From assembly GCF_014648195.1 (NCBI RefSeq), contig NZ_BMQQ01000010.1, positions 1-64,000 on the forward strand: a DNA stretch of 64,000 nt. Direction: 5' to 3'. The notes under the pieces are model-generated. The model was not told the origin of the DNA and did not search any database. It saw only the letters and a list, made by a program, of their open reading frames with translations. Position numbers and translations under genes: made by a program. Origin of the DNA: Streptomyces purpureus (GTDB lineage Bacteria > Actinomycetota > Actinomycetes > Streptomycetales > Streptomycetaceae). Positions 15,874 to 24,519 of the stretch are shown in pieces. How positions within the stretch are numbered: the first letter of the stretch is position 1; each line of letters starts with the position of its first letter.

Positions 15874-16590
15874 TCAGCGCGCGGGGCCAATCGCCTCTGC
15901 GTCGGCGGCATTTGAGGGAGTCGCGGAGTGCGGCTGCGGCGCGTCCTCGCGCAGTCTGCGGTCCAGGGCCATGGACAGCTCCGCCTCCACCACGCTCTTG
16001 GCGAGCGGGCGCAGCCGGGCGATGTCCTCCTCCTGCGCATGGGTGCGCAGCAGGTCGGTGAAGAGGGCGGCGAGGGCGTCGGCGTGCTCGCGGACCTGGC
16101 GTCCGGCGGCCAGGACGGCGGCGAGCGGGACGCCTTCCTTGACGAGGGCGGCCGACACGTCGAGGAGGCGGCGGCTGATGTGGACGATCTCGTCGCCGTC
16201 GGTGGCGAGATAGCCGAGGTCGAGGGCGGACTTGAGGTTCTCGGGTGTGACCTCGCCCTCGAAGTAGTCGGCCAGTTCCTGGGGGGTGAGCCGGACGGGC
16301 TCCTCCTCGGTGGGGGCGCCCAGGCCCAGCACCTCGCTGACGTTCTTGCCGCTCTCGAAGGCGGTGTTGAGGTCGGCGATGCCGTTGAGGGTGTGGCCGC
16401 GCTCCAGGAGGGCGGCGATGGTGCGGAGTTTGGCCAGGTGGTGGGAGTCGTACCAGGCGATGCGGCCTTCCCGGCGCGGGGGCTGGATCAGTCCGCGTTC
16501 GCGGTAGAAGCGCAGGGTGCGCACGGTGATGCCGGCCGCCTCGGCCAGCTCCTCCATGCGATATTCGCGTACGTCCGATCCTTCGTCCAC
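15874..16590 (-). CDS. MerR-family transcriptional regulator
   Basis: A 238-residue regulator. The N-terminal winged helix (residues 10-75) has YRMEELAEAAGITVRTLRFY followed by REGRIAWYDSHHLAKL, the MerR signature. The C-terminal part lacks metal-binding cysteines and is probably an organic-ligand domain. It is divergent from the Baeyer-Villiger monooxygenase operon, with 121 bases between the starts containing two inverted repeats. It very probably controls that operon and itself. Confidence 0.9.
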   Translation of the reverse strand: MDEGSDVREYRMEELAEAAGITVRTLRFYRERGLIQPPRREGRIAWYDSHHLAKLRTIAALLERGHTLNGIADLNTAFESGKNVSEVLGLGAPTEEEPVRLTPQELADYFEGEVTPENLKSALDLGYLATDGDEIVHISRRLLDVSAALVKEGVPLAAVLAAGRQVREHADALAALFTDLLRTHAQEEDIARLRPLAKSVVEAELSMALDRRLREDAPQPHSATPSNAADAEAIGPAR

Positions 16591-16638
16591 AGGCGCCAGC
16601 CTATGTTGTACCGCGAGTAACTTTCCTCCGCGTAACCC

Positions 16639-16692
16639 CTACCGCTCGGTAGAGACGTGCCCTAATCTCCCCATCGTGCCAGTGATTACTGG
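16639..16692. promoter_or_regulatory. candidate MerR operator and promoter of the monooxygenase operon
   Basis: There is a perfect inverted repeat CTACCG-CT-CGGTAG at 16639-16652. A -10-like TAATCT lies at 16663-16668, and a second repeat CCAGT-GATT-ACTGG at 16679-16692 is 19 bases before the monooxygenase start. MerR proteins bind dyads between -35 and -10, which suits the first repeat. No -35 box was convincing. Confidence 0.5.
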
Positions 16693-16711
16693 CGGAGTTT
16701 TGGGAGGCGGT

Positions 16712-18235
16712 ATGGCGAAGCACGAGCACGTACGGGTGGCGGTGATCGGATCCGGATTCGGCGGCCTGGGCGCGGCGGTCCGGCTGCGCCGCGAAGGCAT
16801 CACCGACTTCGTCGTCCTGGAGCGGGCCGACTCGGTCGGCGGCACATGGCGCGACAACAGCTACCCCGGGTGCGCCTGCGACGTGCCCTCGCATCTCTAC
16901 TCCTTCTCCTTCGCGCCCAACCCCGACTGGCCGCGCACCTTCTCCGGCCAGCGGCACATCCGCGCGTACCTGGAGCATGTCACGGACACCTTCGGGCTCC
17001 GCCCCCACCTCCGGCTGAGCCACGAGGTGCTGAGGACGCGCTGGGACGGCGACGCGCTGCGCTGGGAGATCGAGACCTCGAAGGGCTCCTTCAGCGCGGA
17101 CGTGGTGGTCTCCGCGACCGGCCCGCTCTCCGACCCGAAGATCCCGGACGTGCCCGGCCTCGACGGCTTCCCCGGCAAGGTCTTCCACTCCGCCCGCTGG
17201 GACCACGACTACGACCTCACCGGCAAGCGGGTCGCCATGATCGGAACCGGCGCCTCCGCCATCCAGATCGTGCCCGCGATCCAGCCCACCGTCGGCCGGC
17301 TCACCCTCTTCCAGCGCACACCCCCCTGGGTCATGCGGCGCATGGACCGGCGCATCACCGGCGCCGAGCGCTGGCTCCACCGCACCCTGCCCTTCACCAG
17401 CACCGCCCGCCGCGGACTGCTCTGGGGCATCAGGGAGTTGCAGGTCAGCGCCTTCACCAAGCAGCCCGCCGTGCTCGGCCTGATCGAGAACCTCGCCAAG
17501 GCCAACCTCGCCAAGTCCATCAAGGACCCCGCGCTGCGCGCCAAGCTCACCCCGTCGTACCGCTTCGGCTGCAAGCGCATCCTGCTCTCCGGCGAGTACT
17601 ACCCCGCGCTCGCCCAGCCCAATGTGGACGTCGTCGCCTCCGGACTGCGCGAGGTCCGCGGCTCCACGGTCGTGGCCGCCGACGGCACCGAGACCGAGGT
17701 CGACGCGATCATCTTCGGCACCGGCTTCCACGTCACCGACATGCCGATCGCCGACCGCGTCGTCGGCGCCGAGGGCCTCACCCTCGCCGAGACCTGGAAG
17801 GACGGCATGGAGTCGCTGCGCGGCGCCACCGCCGCGGGCTTCCCCAACTGGATGACGATCATCGGCCCCAACACTGGCCTCGGGAACTCCTCCATGATCC
17901 TCATGATCGAGTCCCAGCTGAACTACCTCGCCGACTACATGCGCCAGCTGACCGTCCTCGGCGGCCGGGTCGCGCTCGCCGCCCGCCCCTCCGCCGTAGG
18001 CGCCTGGAACCGCAAGGTCCAGTCCCGGATGGAGCGCACCGTCTGGAAGTCCGGCGGCTGCGACAGCTGGTACCTCGACGCCAACGGCCGCAACACCACC
18101 CTGTGGCCCGGCACCACCGGAGAGTTCCGGCGCGAGACCCGCCAGGTCGACCTCGCCGAGTACGAGATCATCCGCCCCAAGGCCGCCCCGGTCACCGCCG
18201 AAAGCACCCCGCGCGACACGGAGGCCGTCGCATGA
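16712..18235 (+). CDS. Baeyer-Villiger-type flavin monooxygenase
   Basis: A 507-residue FAD/NADPH monooxygenase. GSGFGG at residues 13-18 binds FAD and GTGASAIQ near 180 binds NADPH. Between them FPGKVFHSARWD (153-164) matches the Baeyer-Villiger fingerprint F-x-G-x-x-x-H-x-x-x-W-D. Such enzymes insert oxygen next to a ketone to give an ester or lactone. GGGAGG stands before the ATG. The next two genes overlap head to tail: a hydrolase that could open the ester and an SDR that could interconvert alcohol and ketone. A three-step catabolic or detoxifying route is a reasonable inference. Confidence 0.9.
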   Translation: MAKHEHVRVAVIGSGFGGLGAAVRLRREGITDFVVLERADSVGGTWRDNSYPGCACDVPSHLYSFSFAPNPDWPRTFSGQRHIRAYLEHVTDTFGLRPHLRLSHEVLRTRWDGDALRWEIETSKGSFSADVVVSATGPLSDPKIPDVPGLDGFPGKVFHSARWDHDYDLTGKRVAMIGTGASAIQIVPAIQPTVGRLTLFQRTPPWVMRRMDRRITGAERWLHRTLPFTSTARRGLLWGIRELQVSAFTKQPAVLGLIENLAKANLAKSIKDPALRAKLTPSYRFGCKRILLSGEYYPALAQPNVDVVASGLREVRGSTVVAADGTETEVDAIIFGTGFHVTDMPIADRVVGAEGLTLAETWKDGMESLRGATAAGFPNWMTIIGPNTGLGNSSMILMIESQLNYLADYMRQLTVLGGRVALAARPSAVGAWNRKVQSRMERTVWKSGGCDSWYLDANGRNTTLWPGTTGEFRRETRQVDLAEYEIIRPKAAPVTAESTPRDTEAVA

Positions 18236-19170
18236 GCCGCCTCACCGGACGCGCCGGCGGCCCCGCCGCCACGCCCCCGCAGCCCACCCGGGAGCTGACC
18301 GCCGTCTCCGCCGACGGCTCACGCCTCCACGTCGAGGTGTACGGCCCCGAAGGCGCCCCGGCCGTCGTCCTCGCCCACGGCTGGACCTGCTCGATCCCGT
18401 TCTGGGCCGCGCAGATCCGCGACCTCGCCACCGACCACCGCGTGATCGCCTACGACCAGCGCGGACACGGCCGCTCCCCGCTGCCGGGCCCCGGCGGCTA
18501 CAGCACCGATGCCCTCGCCGACGACCTCGAAGCCGTCCTCGGCGCCACCCTCGCCCCCGGCGAGAAGGCCGTCGTCGCGGGCCACTCCATGGGCGGCATG
18601 ACGATCATGGCCGCGGCGGAGCGGGCCGGCTTCCGCGAGCACGCCGTCGCCGCCCTGCTGTGCAGCACCGGCTCCGGCCGCCTGGTCGCCGAGTCCACCG
18701 TCGTGCCTCTGCGGCCGAGCCGGCTGCGGACCCGCCTGACCAAGGCGATCCTCGGGGCCCGCGCACCCCTCGGGCCGGTCACGCCCCTCTCCAAGAAGAT
18801 CCTCAAGTACGCCACGATGGGACCGGGCGCCGCGCCGGAGCGGGTCGAGGTCTGCGCCCGTGTCGTGCACGCCTGCCCACGGCCCTCCCGGGTCGCCTGG
18901 TCCCACGTCCTCGCCGGGCTCGACCTCTCGGCGGGCGTACGGGAACTGACCGTGCCGGCCGCCGTGATCGCCGGCACCGCCGACCGGCTCACCCCGCCCG
19001 TGCACGCCCGCGCGCTCGCGGCCGAACTCCCCCAGTGCGTCGGCCTGGTCGAGCTGACCGGGACGGGGCACATGACCCCGGTGGAGGCCCCCGAGGCCGT
19101 CACCGCCAAGATCCGTGACCTGGTGACGGCGTACGCGAGGCCGGCCCGGACGAAGGAGGAAGCCGTATGA
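18232..19170 (+). CDS. alpha/beta hydrolase
   Basis: A 312-residue serine hydrolase. The oxyanion region is LAHGWTCS, the nucleophile elbow GHSMGG, the acid is the Asp in GTADRLTPP, and the His is in GTGHMTPVEAPE, so the triad is complete. The start overlaps the monooxygenase stop by 4 bases (ATGA). Given its position, it likely hydrolyses the ester or lactone made by the upstream enzyme. It is not recognisable as a specific named esterase. Confidence 0.9.
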   Translation: MSRLTGRAGGPAATPPQPTRELTAVSADGSRLHVEVYGPEGAPAVVLAHGWTCSIPFWAAQIRDLATDHRVIAYDQRGHGRSPLPGPGGYSTDALADDLEAVLGATLAPGEKAVVAGHSMGGMTIMAAAERAGFREHAVAALLCSTGSGRLVAESTVVPLRPSRLRTRLTKAILGARAPLGPVTPLSKKILKYATMGPGAAPERVEVCARVVHACPRPSRVAWSHVLAGLDLSAGVRELTVPAAVIAGTADRLTPPVHARALAAELPQCVGLVELTGTGHMTPVEAPEAVTAKIRDLVTAYARPARTKEEAV

Positions 19171-20051
19171 CCAGGGTGAGCCTGGACGGACAGGTGGCGG
19201 TCGTCACCGGCGCGGCGCGCGGGGTCGGCGAACTGCTCGCCCGCAAGCTCTCCGCCCGCGGCGCGAAGATCGCGCTGGTCGGCCTGGAGCCGGACGAGCT
19301 CAAGCAGGTCGCCGGCCGGATGCACACCGACAGCGACTGGTGGCACGCCGACGTCACCGACCACGAGGCGATGGCCCGGGTCGCGGCCGAGGTGAAGGAA
19401 CGCTTCGGCAAGGTCGACATCGTCGTCGCCAACGCCGGCGTCGCCTCCGGCGGGCCCTTCGCCGACTCCGACCCGGTCGCCTGGCGGCGGGTCATCGAGG
19501 TCAATCTGATCGGCGGCGCCGTCACCTGCCGGGCGTTCCTGCCCGTCCTGATGGAGAGCCGCGGCTACTTCCTGCAGATCGCCTCCCTCGCCGCGATCAC
19601 CCCCGCGCCGATGATGACCGCGTACTGCGCCTCCAAGTCCGGCGTCGAGGCCTTCGCGCACAGCCTGCGCGCCGAGGTCGGCTACAAGGGCGTCGGCGTG
19701 GGCGTCGGCTATCTGTCCTGGACCGACACCGACATGGTGCGCGGCGCCGACCAGGACGACGTGATGCGGGAGCTGCGGCAGCGGCTGCCGTGGCCGGCCA
19801 ACCGCACCTACCCGCTGGGCCCGGCCGTCGACCGGATCGTCGCCGGCATCGAGCGCCGCTCGGCCCATGTGTACGCACAGTGGTGGCTGCGCGGGATGCA
19901 GGGCGTACGCGGATACCTCCCGGGCCTCATCGCGACCGTCGGCCGGCGCGAGATGGAGCGGTTCGAGCCGAGGCTGGCGAACGTCCCGAGGGGCCTGGTC
20001 GGAGCGGGTGGCGCCGCCGACGAACAGGAGCGGTCGCACCCCGCGAAATGA
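19167..20051 (+). CDS. short-chain dehydrogenase/reductase
   Basis: A 294-residue classical SDR. The cofactor loop is TGAARGVGE (TGxxxGxG) near residue 15, NAGVA is at ~90, and the catalytic Ser/Tyr/Lys lie in IASLA and YCASKSG. It is longer than a typical SDR by a C-terminal tail (~255-294) rich in Arg and Glu. It overlaps the hydrolase by 4 bases, and it is the last member of the monooxygenase operon. Confidence 0.9.
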   Translation: MTRVSLDGQVAVVTGAARGVGELLARKLSARGAKIALVGLEPDELKQVAGRMHTDSDWWHADVTDHEAMARVAAEVKERFGKVDIVVANAGVASGGPFADSDPVAWRRVIEVNLIGGAVTCRAFLPVLMESRGYFLQIASLAAITPAPMMTAYCASKSGVEAFAHSLRAEVGYKGVGVGVGYLSWTDTDMVRGADQDDVMRELRQRLPWPANRTYPLGPAVDRIVAGIERRSAHVYAQWWLRGMQGVRGYLPGLIATVGRREMERFEPRLANVPRGLVGAGGAADEQERSHPAK

Positions 20052-20144
20052 TCGAAATGCGGTCCGTGTGACCGCGTGCCACGCTGGTCGTGCCCAGGGG
20101 GCCGTATGCCCCGTTCCCCGCATGCTCACGAGGAGTGAACGTTC

Positions 20145-20330
20145 ATGGGCATGGCAGACGAGTCCAAGGAGAAGGCGGCGCGGCTCAAGGAGCAGGCGAA
20201 GCGGAAGGCGGGGGGCGCCGCGCGGGGTGAGGAGTCGAAGCGGGCCACGCAGCGCGAGGAGAGCGACCGCGAGACGCGCAAGGCACAGCAGGAGGCGGAG
20301 GACAAGTTCCGTCAGAACTACGAGCTCTGA
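20145..20330 (+). CDS. small highly charged helical protein
   Basis: A 61-residue protein made almost only of Lys, Glu, Arg, Ala and Gln (KEKAARLKEQAKRKAGG...), probably a single long helix. AGGAG lies 10 bases before ATG 20145; ATG 20151 is an alternative. The composition recalls CsbD-like stress proteins, but the sequence motif is not the same. It is followed by a strong terminator, which supports it as a separate transcribed unit. Function unknown. Confidence 0.6.
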   Translation: MGMADESKEKAARLKEQAKRKAGGAARGEESKRATQREESDRETRKAQQEAEDKFRQNYEL

Positions 20331-20359
20331 CCTCCGGACACCACACGATCGACCACTTC

Positions 20360-20395
20360 CACGAGCCGCACCCGGGACGCCGGGTGCGGCTCGTG
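20360..20395. terminator. strong bidirectional hairpin terminator
   Basis: A perfect 16-bp stem (CACGAGCCGCACCCGG and its complement) with loop GACG, between the convergent small-protein gene and the tricorn gene. It could end both transcripts. Confidence 0.85.
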
Positions 20396-20412
20396 TCGTA
20401 TCGGCCGCCGTA

Positions 20413-23400
20413 TCAGCCGCGGGGCGGCAGCGGCGGGCGCCGCCGGTCCGGCACGCCCGCGTAGCCCGGCGGCATCGCCGCCGGCTGCTCGCCGAGCAGC
20501 GACAGCGCGAGGCGGACCGCGTCCTCCAGGTCGGTGCGGCGCCCCTCCGCCCAGTCCAGCGGCGTGCGCAGCACCTCCAGGTCCGGCTCCACACCGTGGT
20601 TCTCCACGGTCCAGCCGTACGCGTCGAACCAGGCCGCGTTCATCGGCACCGTGATCACCGTGCCGTCCTTCAGCCGGTGCCGCCCGGTCATCCCGACCAC
20701 ACCGCCCCAGGTCCGCTGGCCCACCACGGGTCCGAGCCCCAGCAGCCGGAACGCGGCCGTGATCATGTCGCCGTCCGACGAGGTCGCCTCGTCCGCCAGT
20801 GCGACGACCGGCCCGCGCGGCGCGTTGGAGGCATAACTGACCGGCTGCGTGTCCCGGGTGAGGTCCCAGCCGAGGATCTTGCGGGTGAGCTTCTCCACGA
20901 CCAGCTCGCTGATGTGGCCGCCCGCGTTGCCGCGCACGTCCACGATGAGCGCGGGCCGGGCGACCTCAAGACGCAGGTCGCGGTTGAACTGTGCCCAGCC
21001 GGAGCCGCCCATGTCGGGGATGTGCAGATAGCCGCACCGCCCGCCGCTCAGTTCCCGGACCACCTGACGGCGTTTGGCCACCCAGTCCTGGTAACGCAGC
21101 GGCCGCTCGTCGATCAGCGGCACCACCGCGACCCGCCGGGCCCGGCCCTCGCCCTCGGCGGTCTCGAAGGTCAGCTCGACCGTCGTGCCACCGGACGCGG
21201 CGAGCAGCGGGTACGGGCCGGCGACCGGGTCGACCGGACGGCCGTCGACATGGGTGAGGACCGCCCCTTCCCGGATGCCCGTACCGGCCAGCGGGGAGCG
21301 CGCCTTGGAGTCCGACGACTCGCCCGGCAGGATCCGCTTGACCATCCAGCGGCCGTCCCGGCACACGAAGTTGGCGCCCAGCAGGCCCATGGGCCGCTGG
21401 TAGTGCGGCGGGCCTTCGTTGCGCCGGGCGGCGGTGACGTAGGCGTGCGAGGTGCCGAGCTCGCCGAGGACCTCCCGCAGCAGATCGGCGAACTCGTCGG
21501 GTGAGGCGACCCGTTCGACCAGCGGCCGGTACTGGTCGAGCACGCCCTGCCAGTCGATCCCGCACATGTGCGGCTCCCAGAAGAACGCCCGGATGACCCG
21601 GCCCGCCTCCTCGTACGCCTGGCGCCACTCGGCCGCAGGGTCCACCTGGTGCAGGATCCGCCGCAGGTCCATGTAGACCGTCGAGTCGCTGTCGCCCAGC
21701 TCGGTGGCCGGCACCGCCCGCAGGTCGCCCTCGTCGACCACGACGAGCCGGCTGCCGTCACCGCTCACCGCGAACCAGTCGAGATGGCCGACGAGTTCGG
21801 TCTTCCGGGCCTTGGAGATGGTGAAGTGCTCCAGCGTGGGGCGGCCGGAGGTGTCGGACGGGTTGGCGAACGTCTCGCCGAGCGCGCCCGAGATCGGCCA
21901 GCGCAGCCACACGAGCCCGCCGCCGCTGACCGGATGCAGCGCCGAGTACTTGGACGCGGCGACCGGGATCGGGGTGACCCGTTCCGCGAGCCCCTCCACC
22001 TCCACCAGCACCGCCCCGTCCCCGGTGTCCGTGTCACCCGGGTCGAGCCCGCCCGCCGCCGGCCGCCCGTCGGGCAGCAGCGCGAACGGCGACGGCGTCG
22101 CCGAGGAGAGCGGTACGAGATACGGGCGGCAGCCCAGCGGGAAGGAGAGGGCGCCGGTGTGCACGTCGTACACCGGGTCGAAACCGCGCCAGGACAGGAA
22201 GGCGAGATAGCGGCCGTCACGAGTGAAGACCGGGTTCTCGTCCTCGAAGCGGCCGTTGGTCACATCGACGACCGTCCGCTCGCCCGGCCCCGCGATCCGG
22301 GCGATCTTGATCTGCCGCAGCGACCGCCCCACACCCGGATGCGACCAGGTCAGCCAGTTCCCGTCGGGGGAGAAGGCGAGATCGCGGACCGGCCCGTTGA
22401 CCGACCGGATCAGCTCCGTGACCTCTCCGTCGGACTCCTCCGTGGCGTCGAGCAGCAGCAGCCGCCCGTCGTGCGAGGCGAGCGCCAGCCGCTCGCCCTC
22501 CGCGTCGGCCACCATCTCCTGGACCCGGCCCAGCTTCCCGGAGGCCAGCCGCCGCGTCTCCCGGTCGCCGCTCGCCCGCGGCAGCGAGGCGATCTCGACG
22601 GCGTCCTCGCCGTCGGCGTCCGTGACGTAGGCGACCTGGCCGCCGCTGCCGAGCATCTCCGGCAGACGCACCCGCACCCCCGGCGTGTCCGTGATGGTCC
22701 GGGCGGGCCCGTCGCGGTGGGTGAGCCAGTACAGGCTGCCGCGCACCGCCACCGCGCTCGCCCGTCCGGTCTCGTCGACCGCGAGCGCGTCCACGTGGCT
22801 GGAGGCCGGCACCTGGTACGTACGCCGCCCCGCGCGCGGCCCGCCGAGCCGGACCTGAAGCCGGCGCGGCACCGAGTCCTCGGTCAGCGCGTCCACGATC
22901 CACAGCTCGCCCGCGCACTGGTAGACCACCCGCCGCCCGTCGCTCGCGGCATGCCGGGCGTAGAAGTCGGCGTGGTCGGTGTGGCGGCGCAGGTCGGAGC
23001 CGTCGTGACGGCAGGAGTAGAGATTGCCGACGCCCTCGTGGTCGGAGAGGAAGGCGATCCGGTCGCCGACGAACATGGGCGCGTCCAGATGGCCGCCGAG
23101 GTCGGGCAGCAGCCGCTCGCCGTGCAGCCACAGCCGGCCCGTCGCCCCGCCGCGGTACCGCTTCCAGGCCGCCGGTTCGTGCGGCGGCTTACCCGTCAGC
23201 AGCAGCGTGCGCCGCTCGCCGTCGATGTCGGCGGCGGCCAGCGAGGAGACCGGGCCCCAGGGCAGCCTGCTGCCGGGGGAGCCGTCGGTGGGGACCTTGT
23301 AGCCCCAGGAGAAGTACGAGAAGGGCTGGCCGTGCGAGGAGACGGCGAGGATGTCGCCGTCCGGGGACCAGCCGCAGACCCGGGTGTCGAGCGAGCCCCA

Positions 23401-23670
23401 GTAGCTGAGCCGGCGGGCCGGGCCGCCCTCGACCGGGGCGAGATAGATCTCGGGGTCGAGGCTGCGCCAGTTGGTGAAGGCGATGTGCCGGCCGTCGCCT
23501 GAGAACCTCGGGTGGCCCACCCGCGTCCGGTCGACCGTGACCCGCCACGCCCGGCCGGGGGTGTCGCCCTCGGGGACGAGGGGCGCGACCCACAGGTCGT
23601 CCTCGGCCACGAAGCACAGCAAGTCGTCGTGCAGATGCGGAAAGCGGAGATACGCGACGTCGTGACTCAC
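20413..23670 (-). CDS. tricorn protease homologue (S41 family)
   Basis: A 1085-residue cytoplasmic peptidase that degrades short peptides downstream of the proteasome. The N-terminal ~650 residues are beta-propeller repeats (GWSPDGDILAVSS, AFSPDGNWLTWS). They are followed by the C1 core (LGELGTSHAYV, the Ser-His pair), a PDZ-like domain (EGAVLTHVDGRPV), and the C2 core with the nucleophile in ADEATSSDGDM and the Glu region WTVENHGVEPDLEV. All catalytic residues appear present. GTG at 23670 (VSHDVAYLRFPH) is chosen because the propeller starts there, and GGAAAG lies 9 bases upstream. Longer frames upstream have no family similarity and overlap the divergent tetR promoter. Confidence 0.92.
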   Translation of the reverse strand: MSHDVAYLRFPHLHDDLLCFVAEDDLWVAPLVPEGDTPGRAWRVTVDRTRVGHPRFSGDGRHIAFTNWRSLDPEIYLAPVEGGPARRLSYWGSLDTRVCGWSPDGDILAVSSHGQPFSYFSWGYKVPTDGSPGSRLPWGPVSSLAAADIDGERRTLLLTGKPPHEPAAWKRYRGGATGRLWLHGERLLPDLGGHLDAPMFVGDRIAFLSDHEGVGNLYSCRHDGSDLRRHTDHADFYARHAASDGRRVVYQCAGELWIVDALTEDSVPRRLQVRLGGPRAGRRTYQVPASSHVDALAVDETGRASAVAVRGSLYWLTHRDGPARTITDTPGVRVRLPEMLGSGGQVAYVTDADGEDAVEIASLPRASGDRETRRLASGKLGRVQEMVADAEGERLALASHDGRLLLLDATEESDGEVTELIRSVNGPVRDLAFSPDGNWLTWSHPGVGRSLRQIKIARIAGPGERTVVDVTNGRFEDENPVFTRDGRYLAFLSWRGFDPVYDVHTGALSFPLGCRPYLVPLSSATPSPFALLPDGRPAAGGLDPGDTDTGDGAVLVEVEGLAERVTPIPVAASKYSALHPVSGGGLVWLRWPISGALGETFANPSDTSGRPTLEHFTISKARKTELVGHLDWFAVSGDGSRLVVVDEGDLRAVPATELGDSDSTVYMDLRRILHQVDPAAEWRQAYEEAGRVIRAFFWEPHMCGIDWQGVLDQYRPLVERVASPDEFADLLREVLGELGTSHAYVTAARRNEGPPHYQRPMGLLGANFVCRDGRWMVKRILPGESSDSKARSPLAGTGIREGAVLTHVDGRPVDPVAGPYPLLAASGGTTVELTFETAEGEGRARRVAVVPLIDERPLRYQDWVAKRRQVVRELSGGRCGYLHIPDMGGSGWAQFNRDLRLEVARPALIVDVRGNAGGHISELVVEKLTRKILGWDLTRDTQPVSYASNAPRGPVVALADEATSSDGDMITAAFRLLGLGPVVGQRTWGGVVGMTGRHRLKDGTVITVPMNAAWFDAYGWTVENHGVEPDLEVLRTPLDWAEGRRTDLEDAVRLALSLLGEQPAAMPPGYAGVPDRRRPPLPPRG

Positions 23671-23724
23671 TCCCCAATGCTTTCCGCGTCCAGGGGGGTC
23701 GGCAACTTGTGGCCCGGAACACAT

Positions 23725-23785
23725 GCGAAACGTTGCCGTTTCGCTGGGGTCCGGGTTACGGTCGTGGTGTACGAAACCGTTTCGT
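23725..23785. promoter_or_regulatory. two TetR-operator-like inverted repeats
   Basis: GCGAAAC-N6-GTTTCGC lies at 23725-23744 and ACGAAAC-C-GTTTCGT at 23771-23785, both perfect. They share the half-site CGAAAC and lie 37-97 bases upstream of the tetR start. This is the position for autorepression and control of the tetR-mmpL transcript. Confidence 0.65.
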
Positions 23786-23821
23786 TCCGCAGCTTCGGGC
23801 GGAAGGGCAGGAGGCCCGGTC

Positions 23822-24391
23822 ATGGCAGGCAAGCTCACTCCCGAACGGGAGGCCGAACTCCACGCGGCGGTCCTCGACCTGCTCCGTGAAGTCGGCTACG
23901 AAGCCCTGACCATGGACGCGGTCGCCGCCCGTACGAAATCCAGCAAGGCCACCCTCTACCGCCAGTGGGGGAGCAAGCCCGAGCTGGTCGCCCGCGCGCT
24001 GCGCTGCACCCAGCCCGTCTCCCTGGCGGAGATCGACACCGGGACCCTCCGCGGCGACTTCGCCGTCATGGTCCAGCACTCCGACGACGACCAGATGGCC
24101 AAGGACACCGCGCTCATCCGGGGCCTGGCCCACGCCGTCCACGAGAGCCCCGAGCTCCACAAGGCGCTCAAGGACCTGCTGGTCGACCCGGAGATCACCG
24201 GTCTCCAGACGATCCTGCGGCGGGCCGTCGACCGGGGCGAGATCGCCCCGGACCGTCCGGCCCTCGACTTCGTGCCCCACCTGCTCATCGGGGCGTTCAT
24301 CGCGCTCCCGCTGATCGAGGAACGCTCCGTCGACCGGGCCTTCCTCTCCGACTTCATCGACGCCGTGGTCTTCCCCGCCCTCGGCGTCTGA
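23822..24391 (+). CDS. TetR-family transcriptional regulator
   Basis: A 189-residue repressor. The N-terminal HTH covers residues ~12-58 (LLREVGYEALTMDAVAARTK followed by KATLYRQWGSKPELV). The C-terminal ligand domain ends in HLLIGAFIALPL. ATG at 23822 follows AGGAGG at an ideal distance; the longer frame from 23723 runs through the operator-like repeats and is not used. It is cotranscribed with the MMPL exporter 128 bases downstream, which it probably represses. Confidence 0.92.
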   Translation: MAGKLTPEREAELHAAVLDLLREVGYEALTMDAVAARTKSSKATLYRQWGSKPELVARALRCTQPVSLAEIDTGTLRGDFAVMVQHSDDDQMAKDTALIRGLAHAVHESPELHKALKDLLVDPEITGLQTILRRAVDRGEIAPDRPALDFVPHLLIGAFIALPLIEERSVDRAFLSDFIDAVVFPALGV

Positions 24392-24519
24392 CACCCACCG
24401 GCCGAGCACCACCTCACCACCGGCCGGGCACCACCGACCAGCACCTCCGACGCGTCACCGCTCGCGCCGTCGGGCCGGCTCCCCATGCCCTGTCCGTCCA
24501 ACAATGGGAGTACGCCCCC

